The notes under the pieces: generated by a model
The model's input: only the letters and a program-made list of their open reading frames with translations
What the model was told of the DNA's origin: nothing
Database searches by the model: none
Shown: positions 1 to 9,568 of the stretch, piece by piece
How the letters are laid out: each line of letters opens with the position of its first letter
How positions within the stretch are numbered: position 1 is the stretch's first letter
Translations under genes and position numbers: made by a program
DNA from: Salipaludibacillus sp. CUR1
GTDB taxonomy: Bacteria > Bacillota > Bacilli > Bacillales > Salisediminibacteriaceae
DNA length: 64,000 bases
Direction of reading: 5' to 3'
Assembly (NCBI RefSeq): GCF_021028955.1
Contig: NZ_JAIWPE010000018.1
Span: forward strand, 1 to 64,000

Positions 1-5
1 AATCT

Positions 6-32
6 CCTAGTAATTTCCATTTAATTACTAGG
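6..32. repeat. Perfect 10-bp inverted repeat at the window edge
   Basis: CCTAGTAATT (6-15) and its exact reverse complement (23-32) are separated by 7 nt. No long T run follows on either strand, so it is a weak terminator candidate at best. The rest of 33-204 shows nothing I recognise. Confidence 0.35.
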
Positions 33-204
33 CTAGTTTCTTACGGCCTTTTTCAGGAAAAATGGGACTTAATAATTTAATACCTGATTAATTGTCAATT
101 GACATACCACCGCAGGACTTTAAAAGAATAGTCCATCAGTTTTATTATTGTTAAAGAAAGAGGAAAAAATGTATCCACACCATTAAAGTAATTACTTCCA
201 TTCC

Positions 205-1791
205 TTATTCCTTATCTTCAAAATGGTTTAATATATAATTTTTCAAATCGACGATACGAATGGTGTCCGGTTCCTGGTCAGTTCCGGCAATAACGAGTGC
301 GCCAAGGAGGTCATTTTTATGGAGCCCGCCATGTTCTCCGCCATCCTCATGGACAGCAATACCATCTGCGTAAAAAGAATGGCCTGGTCTGGCAGTAAGA
401 ACCAGTTTGGCTGGTTCATGGCTTTTCAGCGCAGTTTCCAAATGGTTCAGGCCATCCGGATAATTACCATAGCTCATGTCATTATCACCCTTTTTATTCA
501 AATCCAGGATCTTTTTATTTCCTTGAATCGTCCAATTTTGCCCGTATATATCCGTTTTTTCTCCGCCTCTTTTAAAACGCAGCTCTCCCTTATGGGCAGG
601 ACTCATCACTTTAACCCATCCATCCTCCATCCAAGCCGCAATGTCAATATCCGGATGATTTAGCGCACGCCCCGCTAGAGAGGGAATCAGGTCTCTGTTA
701 TGCAAGTCATAAATATAGGCGCTCCGCTGATTGATGCCTAAACCAATGTCTCCTTCACTGACCGGGTCCCCTAAATCAGCAATATAATAATCGCCATAAA
801 GGCTCTCTAAATCAATCGCTGTCTCTTCTTCAGTTTTGTTAAGCTGGTCCTGGGCATGGTCACCGAAAATGATAAACACATTTTCTTCAAGCGCTTCTTC
901 CCAGCTGCCATAGCTATTAAGGATTCCCTGTAAACAGCCATCGGCTTTTTCAAACCCATCCCGGTGCAAGGAACCGTGTTTATGGATTTCTTTATCATTG
1001 TCAGGAAAAAATAAAAGGAGAAAATCCGGCTGCCTATTATTTTTTATAAGGCGCTGGGCAGCTTCCATTGAATACTTGTCCACCAGGCCTGCACGGTTAA
1101 AAATACCATCTGTAAATGCCTCACTTTCAAATCCGTCAGGTTTCTTAATACGCCCGAAAGAGAGATTGTCAGGTCCCTTTGTTTCAATAGTGCCTGGCAG
1201 GTCACTCAAATGTTCGGTTAAGGGAGGCATGTCAAGCGTATGTTCTGTATTTCCGCGGTATAACACCGTATTGACAGCTCCGGAAGTAAATCCCTGGGCG
1301 TCAAGATCGTCAAAGACCGTAGGAACATCTTTATTTAGATGCTCATTATTCAGGTTATATAGCACATCATACAGTCCTTGGGATAATCCGTTTTCCCGCC
1401 AGAATTCCCAATTAGACCCGTAGTTCACAATCCGGTCTTCATCCTGTTTAAACCAGGATAAACCAGGAACGCCGTGTTTATCAGGCATTTCTCCAGTGAT
1501 TAACGTACTTTCGACCGTGACAGACATGCTTGGAAAAGGCGCCACTAAATCTTTATAATACTGGCCATTCTCTATTAAGTATTCAAGAGCGGGAACGCTC
1601 CCTTCCTCCAGGCTCTCGTCAAGTGTGGAGCCCATTAATGAGTCAATCATCACCATCACCACTTTTTTATCAGACGACGAGTCGGGAGCCCGGCTGTACA
1701 AATAATCTCCCTGCTCGTTTTCAATACTGCTGCCCATCTGACAAGAGGTTAATAGAACTATTAGTACTAAAAGGTATTTAATTTTCGCCAC
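205..1791 (-). CDS. Alkaline phosphatase superfamily lipoprotein (type I phosphodiesterase/nucleotide pyrophosphatase fold)
   Basis: Predicted membrane-anchored, extracytoplasmic metallo-phosphoesterase; the substrate cannot be told from sequence. The N-terminus is a lipoprotein signal ending in the lipobox LLTSCQ. Metal-site and nucleophile signatures of the superfamily follow: MIDSLMG near residue 48, a Ser/Thr-rich stretch ending STLITGEMPDKHGV, then FFPDNDKEIHKHG, FGDHAQD and a late GGEHGGLH. The 528-aa length suits the family. The start is odd. GTG at 1791 overlaps its own Shine-Dalgarno sequence (GGGAGG), and the correctly spaced in-frame codon is ATT at 1782, which would give a normal MKYLLVLIVLL signal. 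It is transcribed away from the next gene and appears monocistronic. Confidence 0.8.
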   Translation of the reverse strand: MAKIKYLLVLIVLLTSCQMGSSIENEQGDYLYSRAPDSSSDKKVVMVMIDSLMGSTLDESLEEGSVPALEYLIENGQYYKDLVAPFPSMSVTVESTLITGEMPDKHGVPGLSWFKQDEDRIVNYGSNWEFWRENGLSQGLYDVLYNLNNEHLNKDVPTVFDDLDAQGFTSGAVNTVLYRGNTEHTLDMPPLTEHLSDLPGTIETKGPDNLSFGRIKKPDGFESEAFTDGIFNRAGLVDKYSMEAAQRLIKNNRQPDFLLLFFPDNDKEIHKHGSLHRDGFEKADGCLQGILNSYGSWEEALEENVFIIFGDHAQDQLNKTEEETAIDLESLYGDYYIADLGDPVSEGDIGLGINQRSAYIYDLHNRDLIPSLAGRALNHPDIDIAAWMEDGWVKVMSPAHKGELRFKRGGEKTDIYGQNWTIQGNKKILDLNKKGDNDMSYGNYPDGLNHLETALKSHEPAKLVLTARPGHSFYADGIAVHEDGGEHGGLHKNDLLGALVIAGTDQEPDTIRIVDLKNYILNHFEDKE

Positions 1792-1828
1792 CTCCCGTTA
1801 TTCTCTGCCTAAAACGATCGAACGTATG

Positions 1829-1858
1829 ATTATAGTGTTCTTTTGAATCCGTTTTTAA
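1829..1858 (-). promoter_or_regulatory. Putative sigma-A promoter of the phosphatase lipoprotein gene
   Basis: On the minus strand TTAAAA, an 18-bp spacer and a perfect TATAAT lie about 40 bp before the coding start. On the plus strand, TTGACA at 1906-1911 with TAAAAA at 1930-1935 is a candidate promoter for the divergent transporter gene. Confidence 0.4.
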
Positions 1859-2050
1859 TGCATGGGATTATCTGCTCATTTAAGAGATGTTTGAGAGCGT
1901 TATCATTGACAACTGTATGAACGTTTCTCTAAAAATGTGTGAATACTTTAGTTTACAGGGGGATAACACTTTTTTTTATTTGCAGGAGGTCTATAATTGA
2001 AAGTATTCATTTAATGGTCACCAGTTGTTTTACAGATGGAGGGAAACAGT

Positions 2051-3649
2051 ATGGAACCGCTCATACAATTACTGCAAGAGCCGCTTGTGCTCCTTTTTGT
2101 TATTTTATTTCTCGGTTCACTTCTTGGCCAGGCAACAATAAAAGGGCTGAGTCTCGGTACGTCCGGTGTGCTGCTTGTGGCCATGGTATTCGGCCATTTC
2201 GGTTACCAGATCTCGCCGGTGGTACAAAACCTCGGCCTCAGTCTGTTTATTGTTGCTGTCGGGCTGCAGGCAGGCCCAAGGTTTTTCAGAATGATGAAAA
2301 CATCCGGAATTATTTTTGGCATTATTGGTTTGCTGATTGTGCTGATCGCTTCTTTGACAACTATTTTAGTTTCAAAGGTACTTGGACTGTCGCCCGCTTT
2401 AAGTATCGGGCTTATGACAGGCGCTCTTACCAGTACGCCGGGCCTTGCTGCTGCCCTCCAATCGACTAACGATCCACTCGCGTCAGTCGGTTACGGGATA
2501 GCTTATCCGTTCGGTGTGGTGGCTGTTGTTCTGTTTGTTCAGCTGTTCCCAAAGCTGCTGCAGATTGATTTAGAAAAAGATTTAAAACGGAAAGTGGGGC
2601 CTGTAAGACACAAAACTTCTCCGGAAGCGATGACTATTGAAGTGACGTCGGACCATATGCATAAAAAAACGCTGAAGGAACTGAAGCTTGCGCCTAATAG
2701 TTCAGCTGTAATCAGCCGTGTCATAAGAGGAAACCGGAACATTATCAGTTTAAGCGATACAGTCATTTTAAAAGGCGACCGCCTTGTAGCTGTAGGGATA
2801 CCGCGTGACCTGGAAAAATTATGTGAGGATATCGGCCGGAAAGTAGACACGAATTTTTCCAATGCCGACCATATAAAATTGAGAAAGGTCACCGTGGATT
2901 CGGAAGACATGATAGGAAAAAGTATAAGGGAGCTGCGGTTGCGAAGCAGGTTCGGTGTAACCGTCACGCGAATGGAGCGGGGAGGCTTTGAGTTCAACCA
3001 GAATCCCGGCTGGCGCCTTGAACGGGGAGACATCTTAACCGTCGTAAGCAGTGAGGACCGTCTGAATGAGGTTGAACAGATTTTCAGCAGAAAAAAGCTC
3101 GCTGTTACTAATGTGCATATTTTTTCATTAAGTTTAATTTTGCTTATAGGCATTTTCGTCGGCTTAATGCCGATCTATTTGCCTGGGCTTGGCACATTGA
3201 CGCTCGGTGTGGCGGGCGGTCCATTATTCGTTGCCTTAATTATCGGCCACTTCGGAAAACTGGGGCCCATCCAGGCACGGTTTTTCCAGCCTTCCAATCA
3301 GGTCATTCGTGACATAGGCCTCGTGCTGTTTCTGGCCGGGGCCGGCACCACAGCAGGGGAAGGCCTGGTAGAGGTCGTCATGGCAGAAGGGCTTCGTCTA
3401 GTTTTCGGAGGGGCGCTTATCACCATTTTGCCCATACTGACCGGATTTTTAATTGCAAAAAAACTCTTCCACTTAAGCATTCTTCATTCGCTCGGCGCTC
3501 TTTGCGGGGGATTAACGAGTACGCCGGGTTTAGGAGCTGTGAACCAGCTTACTAAAGGGGATGAGCCTGCTATTGCTTACGCTGCCGCTTATCCGTTTGC
3601 TCTTATCTTTGTAGCGATCGCCGCACAGCTTCTCGTCTTTGTACTTTAA
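2051..3649 (+). CDS. AspT/YidE-type membrane transporter with two central TrkA-C domains
   Basis: Predicted secondary transporter of the inner membrane; the substrate is unknown. The protein has two hydrophobic halves, roughly residues 10-170 and 355-532. Each carries the repeated signature LTSTPGL (GALTSTPGLAAA and GGLTSTPGLGAV), as in aspartate:alanine exchanger-like proteins. Between them lie two hydrophilic TrkA-C/RCK-C domains (about 190-270 and 275-355), usually regulatory ligand-binding domains. The start chosen is ATG 2051 with GGAGGG 7 nt upstream; the earlier in-frame ATG at 2036 overlaps that ribosome binding site. A strong terminator follows the stop, so it is probably monocistronic. 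Confidence 0.8.
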   Translation: MEPLIQLLQEPLVLLFVILFLGSLLGQATIKGLSLGTSGVLLVAMVFGHFGYQISPVVQNLGLSLFIVAVGLQAGPRFFRMMKTSGIIFGIIGLLIVLIASLTTILVSKVLGLSPALSIGLMTGALTSTPGLAAALQSTNDPLASVGYGIAYPFGVVAVVLFVQLFPKLLQIDLEKDLKRKVGPVRHKTSPEAMTIEVTSDHMHKKTLKELKLAPNSSAVISRVIRGNRNIISLSDTVILKGDRLVAVGIPRDLEKLCEDIGRKVDTNFSNADHIKLRKVTVDSEDMIGKSIRELRLRSRFGVTVTRMERGGFEFNQNPGWRLERGDILTVVSSEDRLNEVEQIFSRKKLAVTNVHIFSLSLILLIGIFVGLMPIYLPGLGTLTLGVAGGPLFVALIIGHFGKLGPIQARFFQPSNQVIRDIGLVLFLAGAGTTAGEGLVEVVMAEGLRLVFGGALITILPILTGFLIAKKLFHLSILHSLGALCGGLTSTPGLGAVNQLTKGDEPAIAYAAAYPFALIFVAIAAQLLVFVL

Positions 3650-3685
3650 CCATTTACAGGTTCGTGTTCGTTTATTTATAATCCG

Positions 3686-3732
3686 CGCCTCACAGGCCGT
3701 CTTAACGACGGTTTGTGAGGCGTTTTTTTTTC
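3686..3732 (+). terminator. Intrinsic terminator
   Basis: CGCCTCACA pairs with TGTGAGGCG, an inner CCGTC pairs with GACGG around a TTAA loop, and a run of T follows. It separates the transporter gene from the reductase operon. Confidence 0.9.
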
Positions 3733-3845
3733 AGCTGTTCACAGAATGCTCTGAAGGATTTCATGCTCATTTCATAATTGTTTTCTAAGCTTAAATTATA
3801 ACGGAAAGACGGCTTTATCAGGAAAAGTAAAGGGAGGTTGAATTT

Positions 3846-4922
3846 ATGATACTTAAATGGGCAGGTTTATCAGTTGGACTGCTGCTGCTTGTGTTATCGG
3901 CCTGCGGAAATGAAGACGCATTAACGGCAAAGGAAGTAAAAGCGGATGCGGCAAATGACCAGGAAGAGACGGAAACTGCTCTTGAGACAGACGTCTTTGA
4001 GGACATCCGCCAGCAATCCTACGAGTATATGCAGGAGCCGGATTTTAACATCATAACCGCTAAAGAGCTGTATGAGAAAGTGATTTTTGAAGACAGTACG
4101 GAGTTTCTCATTCTGGATGTGAGGGATACATCCACTTTTGCTCAAGGTCATATCCCAGGAGCCGTAAATATCCCGTACCGGATTTCCGGGAAAGAAAACA
4201 TGCTGGACCAGCTGCCTGAGGATAAAACAATTTATGTGGTATGTTTCTCAGGGCATACGGCAAGCCAGACGGCGGGGACGCTGAATCTTTTAGGTTATGA
4301 AGCGAAAACGCTTCAATTCGGAATGGGAGGCTATGCTGCAGGGACTGAGCTTGGCGCCAGTATTCCGGGGGCACCGGCGGAGCTGGAAGTTGTGACGCAC
4401 TCTTCTGACACAGAAGGTTCCTATGAACTGCCTGAAGTGACTTATATGGACGATCTCACAATCAGTGAAATAGTTATGAACCAGGCACAAAATTATCTGG
4501 ATAAAGACATGCCAGCGGTCATAGGCGTTTCAGATGTTAAAGAAATGGTTGAAAAAGAAGAATTTGAAGACTACCAGTTAGTTGATATCAGACTTGAAGA
4601 CGATTATAAGAGAGGCCACGTGCCTCATGCGATCAACATTCCGTATACAGATTTATTTGAATCAGACCAGCTGAAGCTGCTTGATCCTGAAAAAACGACG
4701 GTATTAATTGGCTATAACGGCTATGATGCGAGCCAGGTGAACCGCCTGCTTAACCAGCTTGAAATACCGGCTGTCCCGATGGCTTACGGGATGAGTATGT
4801 GGGCTGGTGATGAAGGCATCATTGGACAGACGCCGCTTAATTTTGACGGCACAGAGACGCTCCCTGTTGAGGAGCTTAAATACGATTTAGACGGCGGCGA
4901 GGTAGAGACGAGCTGCAGTTAA
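3846..4922 (+). CDS. srrE: Double-rhodanese lipoprotein, first gene of a Psr/Srr-type reductase operon
   Basis: Predicted extracytoplasmic lipoprotein that could bind or deliver a chalcogen (S or Se) substrate to the adjacent reductase. The signal peptide ends in VLSACG. Rhodanese domain 1 (about 65-165) keeps a cysteine in its active loop, VCFSGHTAS. In domain 2 (about 215-330) the equivalent loop reads IGYNGYDAS, so the cysteine is lost and the domain is probably structural or binding only. GGGAGG precedes ATG 3846. Position and length (358 aa, about 38-40 kDa) match SrrE of the selenite reductase operon described in Bacillus selenitireducens. The symbol rests on operon architecture, not on an alignment. 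Confidence 0.75.
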   Translation: MILKWAGLSVGLLLLVLSACGNEDALTAKEVKADAANDQEETETALETDVFEDIRQQSYEYMQEPDFNIITAKELYEKVIFEDSTEFLILDVRDTSTFAQGHIPGAVNIPYRISGKENMLDQLPEDKTIYVVCFSGHTASQTAGTLNLLGYEAKTLQFGMGGYAAGTELGASIPGAPAELEVVTHSSDTEGSYELPEVTYMDDLTISEIVMNQAQNYLDKDMPAVIGVSDVKEMVEKEEFEDYQLVDIRLEDDYKRGHVPHAINIPYTDLFESDQLKLLDPEKTTVLIGYNGYDASQVNRLLNQLEIPAVPMAYGMSMWAGDEGIIGQTPLNFDGTETLPVEELKYDLDGGEVETSCS

Positions 4923-4944
4923 ACGAAAGGAGTGAAAAGACGAG

Positions 4945-7158
4945 ATGAAAATGAAGCGAAGAAGTTTTCTAAAAGCGGGAGCTGCCACTGCGGCAGCAGC
5001 GGCCATCCCGTTTAAACTCTCAATCAGTGACTTTAAAGAAGCGGCAGAGAATGAAGATATGAAAAGAATTGCCACAACATGCAACGGATGTGCGAGTATG
5101 TGCGGTATTTACGCGTATATGAAAAATGGGCGCTTATGGCGTGTGGAAGGCCACCCCGTTCATCTGAAGTCGAAAGGCAGACTCTGCGCGAGAGGACATG
5201 GAATGGCAGCGGACCTTTACGGCAAGGGCCGTGTGCCGGGACCGATGAAAAAAGTAGCGGAAGGTGAATTTGAACCTATTTCCTGGGAGCAGGCATTTAA
5301 GGAAATAGGGGAAAAGCTGACTAAAATAAATGAGGAGCATAGCGGAAACAGTTTTCTCTGGCTTGAACACGGCGTCAGGGGCAAGCGGTACGCCGATCCT
5401 CTTCTCGATCGTATCGGATCATCCAACTATATCACGCATTACTCCACGTGCTTTTCCTCAAAGACGAATGCGTGGCAGCAGATGGTTGGCGGTATGCTTA
5501 ACGGTGACCATGCCAACGCGAAGTATATGATCTTTGAAGGCAGAAACTTTGCCGGAGGAATTATTCCAAATGGTATGAATCAGATCACGAAAGCGAAAGA
5601 GAACGGGGCAAAAATCGTTGTTATTGATCCGAAATACTCTGAAATAGCAAAAATAGCCGATGACTGGATCCCGATAAGACCTGGAAGCGATTTAGCTCTC
5701 CGCCTTGCTATGGCCCAAGTGATGATCAGTGAGAACCTCTATGACAAAGCTTTTGTTAAAAAGTACGTCGACGGCTTTGAGGAATACTGGCACGAAAACA
5801 AAGATAAAACACCTGAATGGGCAGAAGAGCTGACTGGCATCCCCGCTGATAAAATCAGGGAGATCAGCAGGGAGTTTGCCGCAAACGCTCCTGAGGCGTT
5901 TATTGAACCGGGGTGGCACGGACTTCATTGCCATTATATTAACAGCACACAAACAGCGCAGATGGGAGTCATTTTAAACGCTTTGGCCGGCAATTTCTAC
6001 AAACGCGGCGGTTTAATGCCGAGCGCGAACGTGGACTTCGGAGAATACCTTCATAAAGATATTGTTGAAACAGAGAAAGGACCGCGGGCAGACGGGGCAG
6101 GGGTAGAAGGCGAATATATGACTGTCGAGCCGGGCCGCGGCATTTCCCAAACGGTCCCTGATATGATTGCTGACGGCAAAATTAAATCTGTCTTTATTTA
6201 TCACTTCAATCCTTTAAGAACAGCGCCTGACCCGGAGTATCAGAAGAAAATAAAAGAAGCGGAGCTGGTGGTTTCCATCCCTGTTGACTGGAATGAAACC
6301 TCTGTTTTTACAGCGGATTATATTCTGCCTGAAAGTTATTATCTGGAGAGAACAGAAGTGCCTACAGCCGTGTCCGGCCATATTTCACACGATTACCCTC
6401 AGATTTCAATTCGACAGCAGGTGGCAGACCCGCTCCACGATACAAAACCGCTGATTGATATTATGAGAGGGGTCACAAAAGCGATGGGTTATAATGCCCT
6501 TTATGATTTTACGGTAGAAGATGAAATGAAAGCGATGCTGGAGCCTGTAGGCGTGTCACCTGAACAACTAAAAGAAGCGGGGACTGTGGAACTTCAGACC
6601 AGCTCGGTTAAGCCTGAATTTCCGGTGAATATGCAAGGCAAACCAGCTCTTGGAACGTACACAGGTAAAATCCAGTTTTCTGCTGAGTTGTTCCGCATTG
6701 ACGGCAAAAAAGGAATTCCAACATGGATTCCGCCTAAAGTGGAGCCGGACCGGTCAAAAGCTGATCAGTTCAGGCTGATTCATGGAAAGCAGCCGTATCA
6801 TTCCCATCACGTCACAAGCAACAATCCCCACCTTGTCAAAATTACTGAAAAGTACAATGGGACCGCGATGTGGATGAATAGTGAAAGAGCTGAAAAACTA
6901 GGCATTAAAGACGGTGATCAGGTGACTATAGCTTCGGATCTGGCGACTAAAAGCATCCCCGTTAAAGTGACTGAACTGATTCATCCTGAATGCGTATGGA
7001 TCTCTTCCGCTTATGGCGGATTCTCGGATAAACTACAAACTTCTTATAACCTGGGAGTTAACTACAATGATTTTATTCCTGCTATGGTTGAACCTTATTC
7101 CGGCACAACGATGTCACAGGAAGTCGTCGTGACTGTCAGCAAAGGTGGTGAAGCATAA
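4945..7158 (+). CDS. srrA: Molybdopterin oxidoreductase catalytic subunit (PsrA/PhsA family, SrrA-like), Tat-exported
   Basis: Catalytic subunit of a membrane-associated respiratory reductase, with bis-MGD molybdenum and one [4Fe-4S] cluster, acting outside the membrane. A twin-arginine signal, RRSFLKAG, starts at residue 5. Cluster ligands are visible as Cys46, Cys49, Cys53 and Cys81 (CNGCASMC, then LCARG). Cys169 in THYSTCFSSK is the candidate Mo ligand, as in polysulfide and thiosulfate reductases. The 737-aa length (about 80 kDa) is normal. Possible substrates are selenite, polysulfide, thiosulfate or related oxyanions. The flanking rhodanese genes and gene order point to the SrrA type, but PsrA-clade sequence alone does not fix the substrate. 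Confidence 0.85.
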   Translation: MKMKRRSFLKAGAATAAAAAIPFKLSISDFKEAAENEDMKRIATTCNGCASMCGIYAYMKNGRLWRVEGHPVHLKSKGRLCARGHGMAADLYGKGRVPGPMKKVAEGEFEPISWEQAFKEIGEKLTKINEEHSGNSFLWLEHGVRGKRYADPLLDRIGSSNYITHYSTCFSSKTNAWQQMVGGMLNGDHANAKYMIFEGRNFAGGIIPNGMNQITKAKENGAKIVVIDPKYSEIAKIADDWIPIRPGSDLALRLAMAQVMISENLYDKAFVKKYVDGFEEYWHENKDKTPEWAEELTGIPADKIREISREFAANAPEAFIEPGWHGLHCHYINSTQTAQMGVILNALAGNFYKRGGLMPSANVDFGEYLHKDIVETEKGPRADGAGVEGEYMTVEPGRGISQTVPDMIADGKIKSVFIYHFNPLRTAPDPEYQKKIKEAELVVSIPVDWNETSVFTADYILPESYYLERTEVPTAVSGHISHDYPQISIRQQVADPLHDTKPLIDIMRGVTKAMGYNALYDFTVEDEMKAMLEPVGVSPEQLKEAGTVELQTSSVKPEFPVNMQGKPALGTYTGKIQFSAELFRIDGKKGIPTWIPPKVEPDRSKADQFRLIHGKQPYHSHHVTSNNPHLVKITEKYNGTAMWMNSERAEKLGIKDGDQVTIASDLATKSIPVKVTELIHPECVWISSAYGGFSDKLQTSYNLGVNYNDFIPAMVEPYSGTTMSQEVVVTVSKGGEA

Positions 7159-7694
7159 TGGCCCGTTACGGACTTTTAATAGACGCCTCAAAATGCACAG
7201 GATGCCACGCCTGCAGTGTTGCATGCAGTATGTATAACGAACTTGAGGAAGAAGTCACTTATAACAGACTTGAATTTATTGAACGGGGAAAATATCCGCA
7301 TGCTGTCATGGAAATTGTCCCGCTCCAATGTATGCACTGCGATAATCCGCCGTGTGCCACGGTGTGCCCGACTAATGCCACTTTCAAAAGGGAGGACGGC
7401 ATCGTTTCGATTGATGAAAATAAATGTATCGGATGTAAAGCCTGTATGACGGCTTGTCCTTACGATGCCCGTAACCTGAATGAAGGAAGAATACCGGAAA
7501 AATGCCGGTGGTGTCCTGAAATGCTGGAAAATGGAAAGCAGCCTGCGTGTTCAAGTACTTGTATGAATGAAGTAAGGCTTTTCGGGGATTTGGATGATCC
7601 GGGTAGTGAAATAAATAAAAAAATGGCTCAACATGAAGTGAAACAAATCATTCCTGAAAAAGGAACACAGCCGCGAATCTATTACATTAAATAA
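7158..7694 (+). CDS. srrB: Four-cluster ferredoxin-type electron transfer subunit (PsrB/DmsB family)
   Basis: Carries electrons from the membrane subunit to the molybdenum subunit. The 178 residues contain four cysteine groups typical of four [4Fe-4S] clusters: CTGCHACSVAC near the N-terminus, CMHCDNPPCATVC, CIGCKACMTAC, and a split group beginning CRWC and ending CSSTC. No signal peptide is seen; partners of this kind normally ride out with the Tat-signalled catalytic subunit. Its ATG overlaps the TAA of the catalytic gene (TAATG), indicating translational coupling. Confidence 0.9.
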   Translation: MARYGLLIDASKCTGCHACSVACSMYNELEEEVTYNRLEFIERGKYPHAVMEIVPLQCMHCDNPPCATVCPTNATFKREDGIVSIDENKCIGCKACMTACPYDARNLNEGRIPEKCRWCPEMLENGKQPACSSTCMNEVRLFGDLDDPGSEINKKMAQHEVKQIIPEKGTQPRIYYIK

Positions 7695-7711
7695 TAAGCG
7701 AGGTGAGTATT

Positions 7712-8908
7712 ATGCTGAAGCAAAAACTTTGGATCGGAATATCCGCTCTCCTGGTCTTAATTGGGATGGCAGGAATGATTAATATTTTTCTTCATGGAGA
7801 ACATGTGATGGGGACCACTAACTATGTGCCATGGGGATCACTGATTGGAGCGTATGTCTTTTTTGTAGCAACCAGTACAGGGTTAACTTTTATTTCGTCA
7901 TTGGCACACACATTTAAAGTTCATAAGTTCGATGTGCTAACGAAAAGAATGACGCTGGCATCGATTGCTACTTTGCTAATGGGTTTTGTCATGATCGGAA
8001 TTGAACTTGGAAACCCTTTGGCAATGGTGTATATCATTCTTTCCCCAAACTTTACCGCTCCAATTTTCTGGATGGGCCTGCTTTACAGTTTCTATCTCGC
8101 GTTACATGTTGTCGAATTTTACTTTCAGCTTAAAGGGGATCATAAGAAAATTAATGTGATCAGTCCGATCGTTCTGGCCGTTGCAGTAGCTGCTCAAAGT
8201 ACTCTCGGTGCTGTATTCGGTATGGCAGTCGCCAGAGGATACTGGAACGATGCTTACATTTCTATTTATTTTATTCTGCTGGCCTTTATTTCTGGTCTCG
8301 CATTTGTCAGCATTATGATGTTCCTCATGTCTAAAGCAGATGTTATTTCGAAAAAGACAAAAGACCAAATCAGTCAGTTGCCCCCCGTAATGTCTAAAAT
8401 GATATTAGGCTTACTGGCAGCTGCCGTATTCTTTAATGTGTGGAAGTGGATTTACACTCTTTCCGGAAATGTACCCGGACAGGCTGATGCAGCTATGCTC
8501 ATGGCCGGCGGGGCCCTGACACTGCCATATTGGCTTCTTGAAGTAGGCTTTGTCTTTGTTGTGCCAATTGTTTTGCTGCTCACCTTAAAAAAACAGCAAG
8601 GACTTGCACTAATGTTGTCGGGACTATCCATGCTAATTGGTATTTTTGCAATGAGAATGATTATGGTGTTTGCAGGGCAGGCCATACCTTTAAATATTAT
8701 TCCAGGAGCAGAGTCTGCAACAGGTCTCAGAGAATTTTCTATTACGTGGTCTGAATGGGCCACTTTCGGATTTGGGGTTGGCGGGACTATTCTAATTTAC
8801 ATCCTGGGCGAAAAATTATTTAACTTAAATTTAGAAGATGACCACCACACTGAATCTGAAAAATCCGGGGAAAAAATGACCAATACCGGCTATAAATACG
8901 CTCGCTGA
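7712..8908 (+). CDS. srrC: NrfD/PsrC-type membrane anchor and quinol-oxidising subunit
   Basis: Polytopic protein (398 aa, many hydrophobic segments) of the NrfD/PsrC family. It should oxidise menaquinol and pass electrons to the Fe-S subunit. Membrane segments run through most of the chain, from the first (IGISALLVLIGMAGM) to about residue 375, followed by a hydrophilic tail. The start is ATG 7712, with GAGGTGAG upstream; an in-frame GTG at 7703 lies inside that ribosome binding site. It follows the Fe-S subunit by 17 bp. Length and position agree with SrrC (about 43 kDa). Confidence 0.85.
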   Translation: MLKQKLWIGISALLVLIGMAGMINIFLHGEHVMGTTNYVPWGSLIGAYVFFVATSTGLTFISSLAHTFKVHKFDVLTKRMTLASIATLLMGFVMIGIELGNPLAMVYIILSPNFTAPIFWMGLLYSFYLALHVVEFYFQLKGDHKKINVISPIVLAVAVAAQSTLGAVFGMAVARGYWNDAYISIYFILLAFISGLAFVSIMMFLMSKADVISKKTKDQISQLPPVMSKMILGLLAAAVFFNVWKWIYTLSGNVPGQADAAMLMAGGALTLPYWLLEVGFVFVVPIVLLLTLKKQQGLALMLSGLSMLIGIFAMRMIMVFAGQAIPLNIIPGAESATGLREFSITWSEWATFGFGVGGTILIYILGEKLFNLNLEDDHHTESEKSGEKMTNTGYKYAR

Positions 8909-8933
8909 AATTCTAAATAGTGGAGGTGAGAAA

Positions 8934-9563
8934 GTGATCATGCCAGCTGTGAAAAATAATTATCAAATGCTGCTTACACTGTTTGCGGAACTGTATAAAT
9001 ATCCTGATGAGGAGATAGAAAGAGATATTATGAACGGAGCTGCTGAAAATGAAATGACCCGGGGGTTCATATCCTGCTCCGTGCCTGTTACAACAAAGCT
9101 CGATCTTCATCAGCTGAGCTTCGAAGAGAACAATGTACAAAAACAGTTTATGACGGCATTCAGCGGGTTGAGCAAACCTTTTTCGCCTCCCGTAGAATCT
9201 CTTTATAAACCTTGGAGTACCGACGCTGATGCTCCTAAACAGCTTGCGAAAAAAAGAGGCTATTATATGGGGGACAGCGCACTTCATATGAATCATTTAC
9301 TAAGCTGTTACGGCTTTGGAGTGCCTGAAGAATTTAAGATGATGCCTGACCATCTTGTGATTGAACTGGAATTTTATGCTTTTTTGCTTGGAGAAGACAC
9401 CCGTATGGCTGTCACCTTCTATGAAGAACATTTGGACTGGATAAAAGATTTTGAGAAAGAGATGAACAAATTAGGCGGGGTGCCTTTTTATCAGGAAGTG
9501 ACGAGAAGGCTGAGAAACCTGCTGTCGATCCATCCATTGGAGATAATAAACGGAGAGGAGTGA
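8934..9563 (+). CDS. srrD: TorD/DmsD-family maturation chaperone
   Basis: Cytoplasmic chaperone expected to bind the Tat signal of the catalytic subunit and hold it until the molybdenum cofactor and Fe-S cluster are in place. The 209-aa, largely helical sequence has the family features: an acidic N-terminal half, FEENNVQKQFMTAF, and a later segment with DHLVIELEFYAFLL, the typical PDHLxxELEFMxxL-like motif. GTG 8934 is preferred because GGAGG lies 7 nt before it; an ATG at 8940 is the alternative. It sits between the membrane subunit and the last rhodanese gene. Confidence 0.85.
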   Translation: MIMPAVKNNYQMLLTLFAELYKYPDEEIERDIMNGAAENEMTRGFISCSVPVTTKLDLHQLSFEENNVQKQFMTAFSGLSKPFSPPVESLYKPWSTDADAPKQLAKKRGYYMGDSALHMNHLLSCYGFGVPEEFKMMPDHLVIELEFYAFLLGEDTRMAVTFYEEHLDWIKDFEKEMNKLGGVPFYQEVTRRLRNLLSIHPLEIINGEE

Positions 9564-9568
9564 TGACA

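Noticed and set aside
998-1423. 141-codon open frame on the plus strand inside the phosphatase gene
   Set aside because: It is fully antisense to a gene with clear family motifs, and has no ribosome binding site or recognisable domain.
2539-3153. 204-codon minus-strand frame inside the transporter gene
   Set aside because: Shadow of the TrkA-C region; low-complexity Ser/Arg-rich composition and no start signal.
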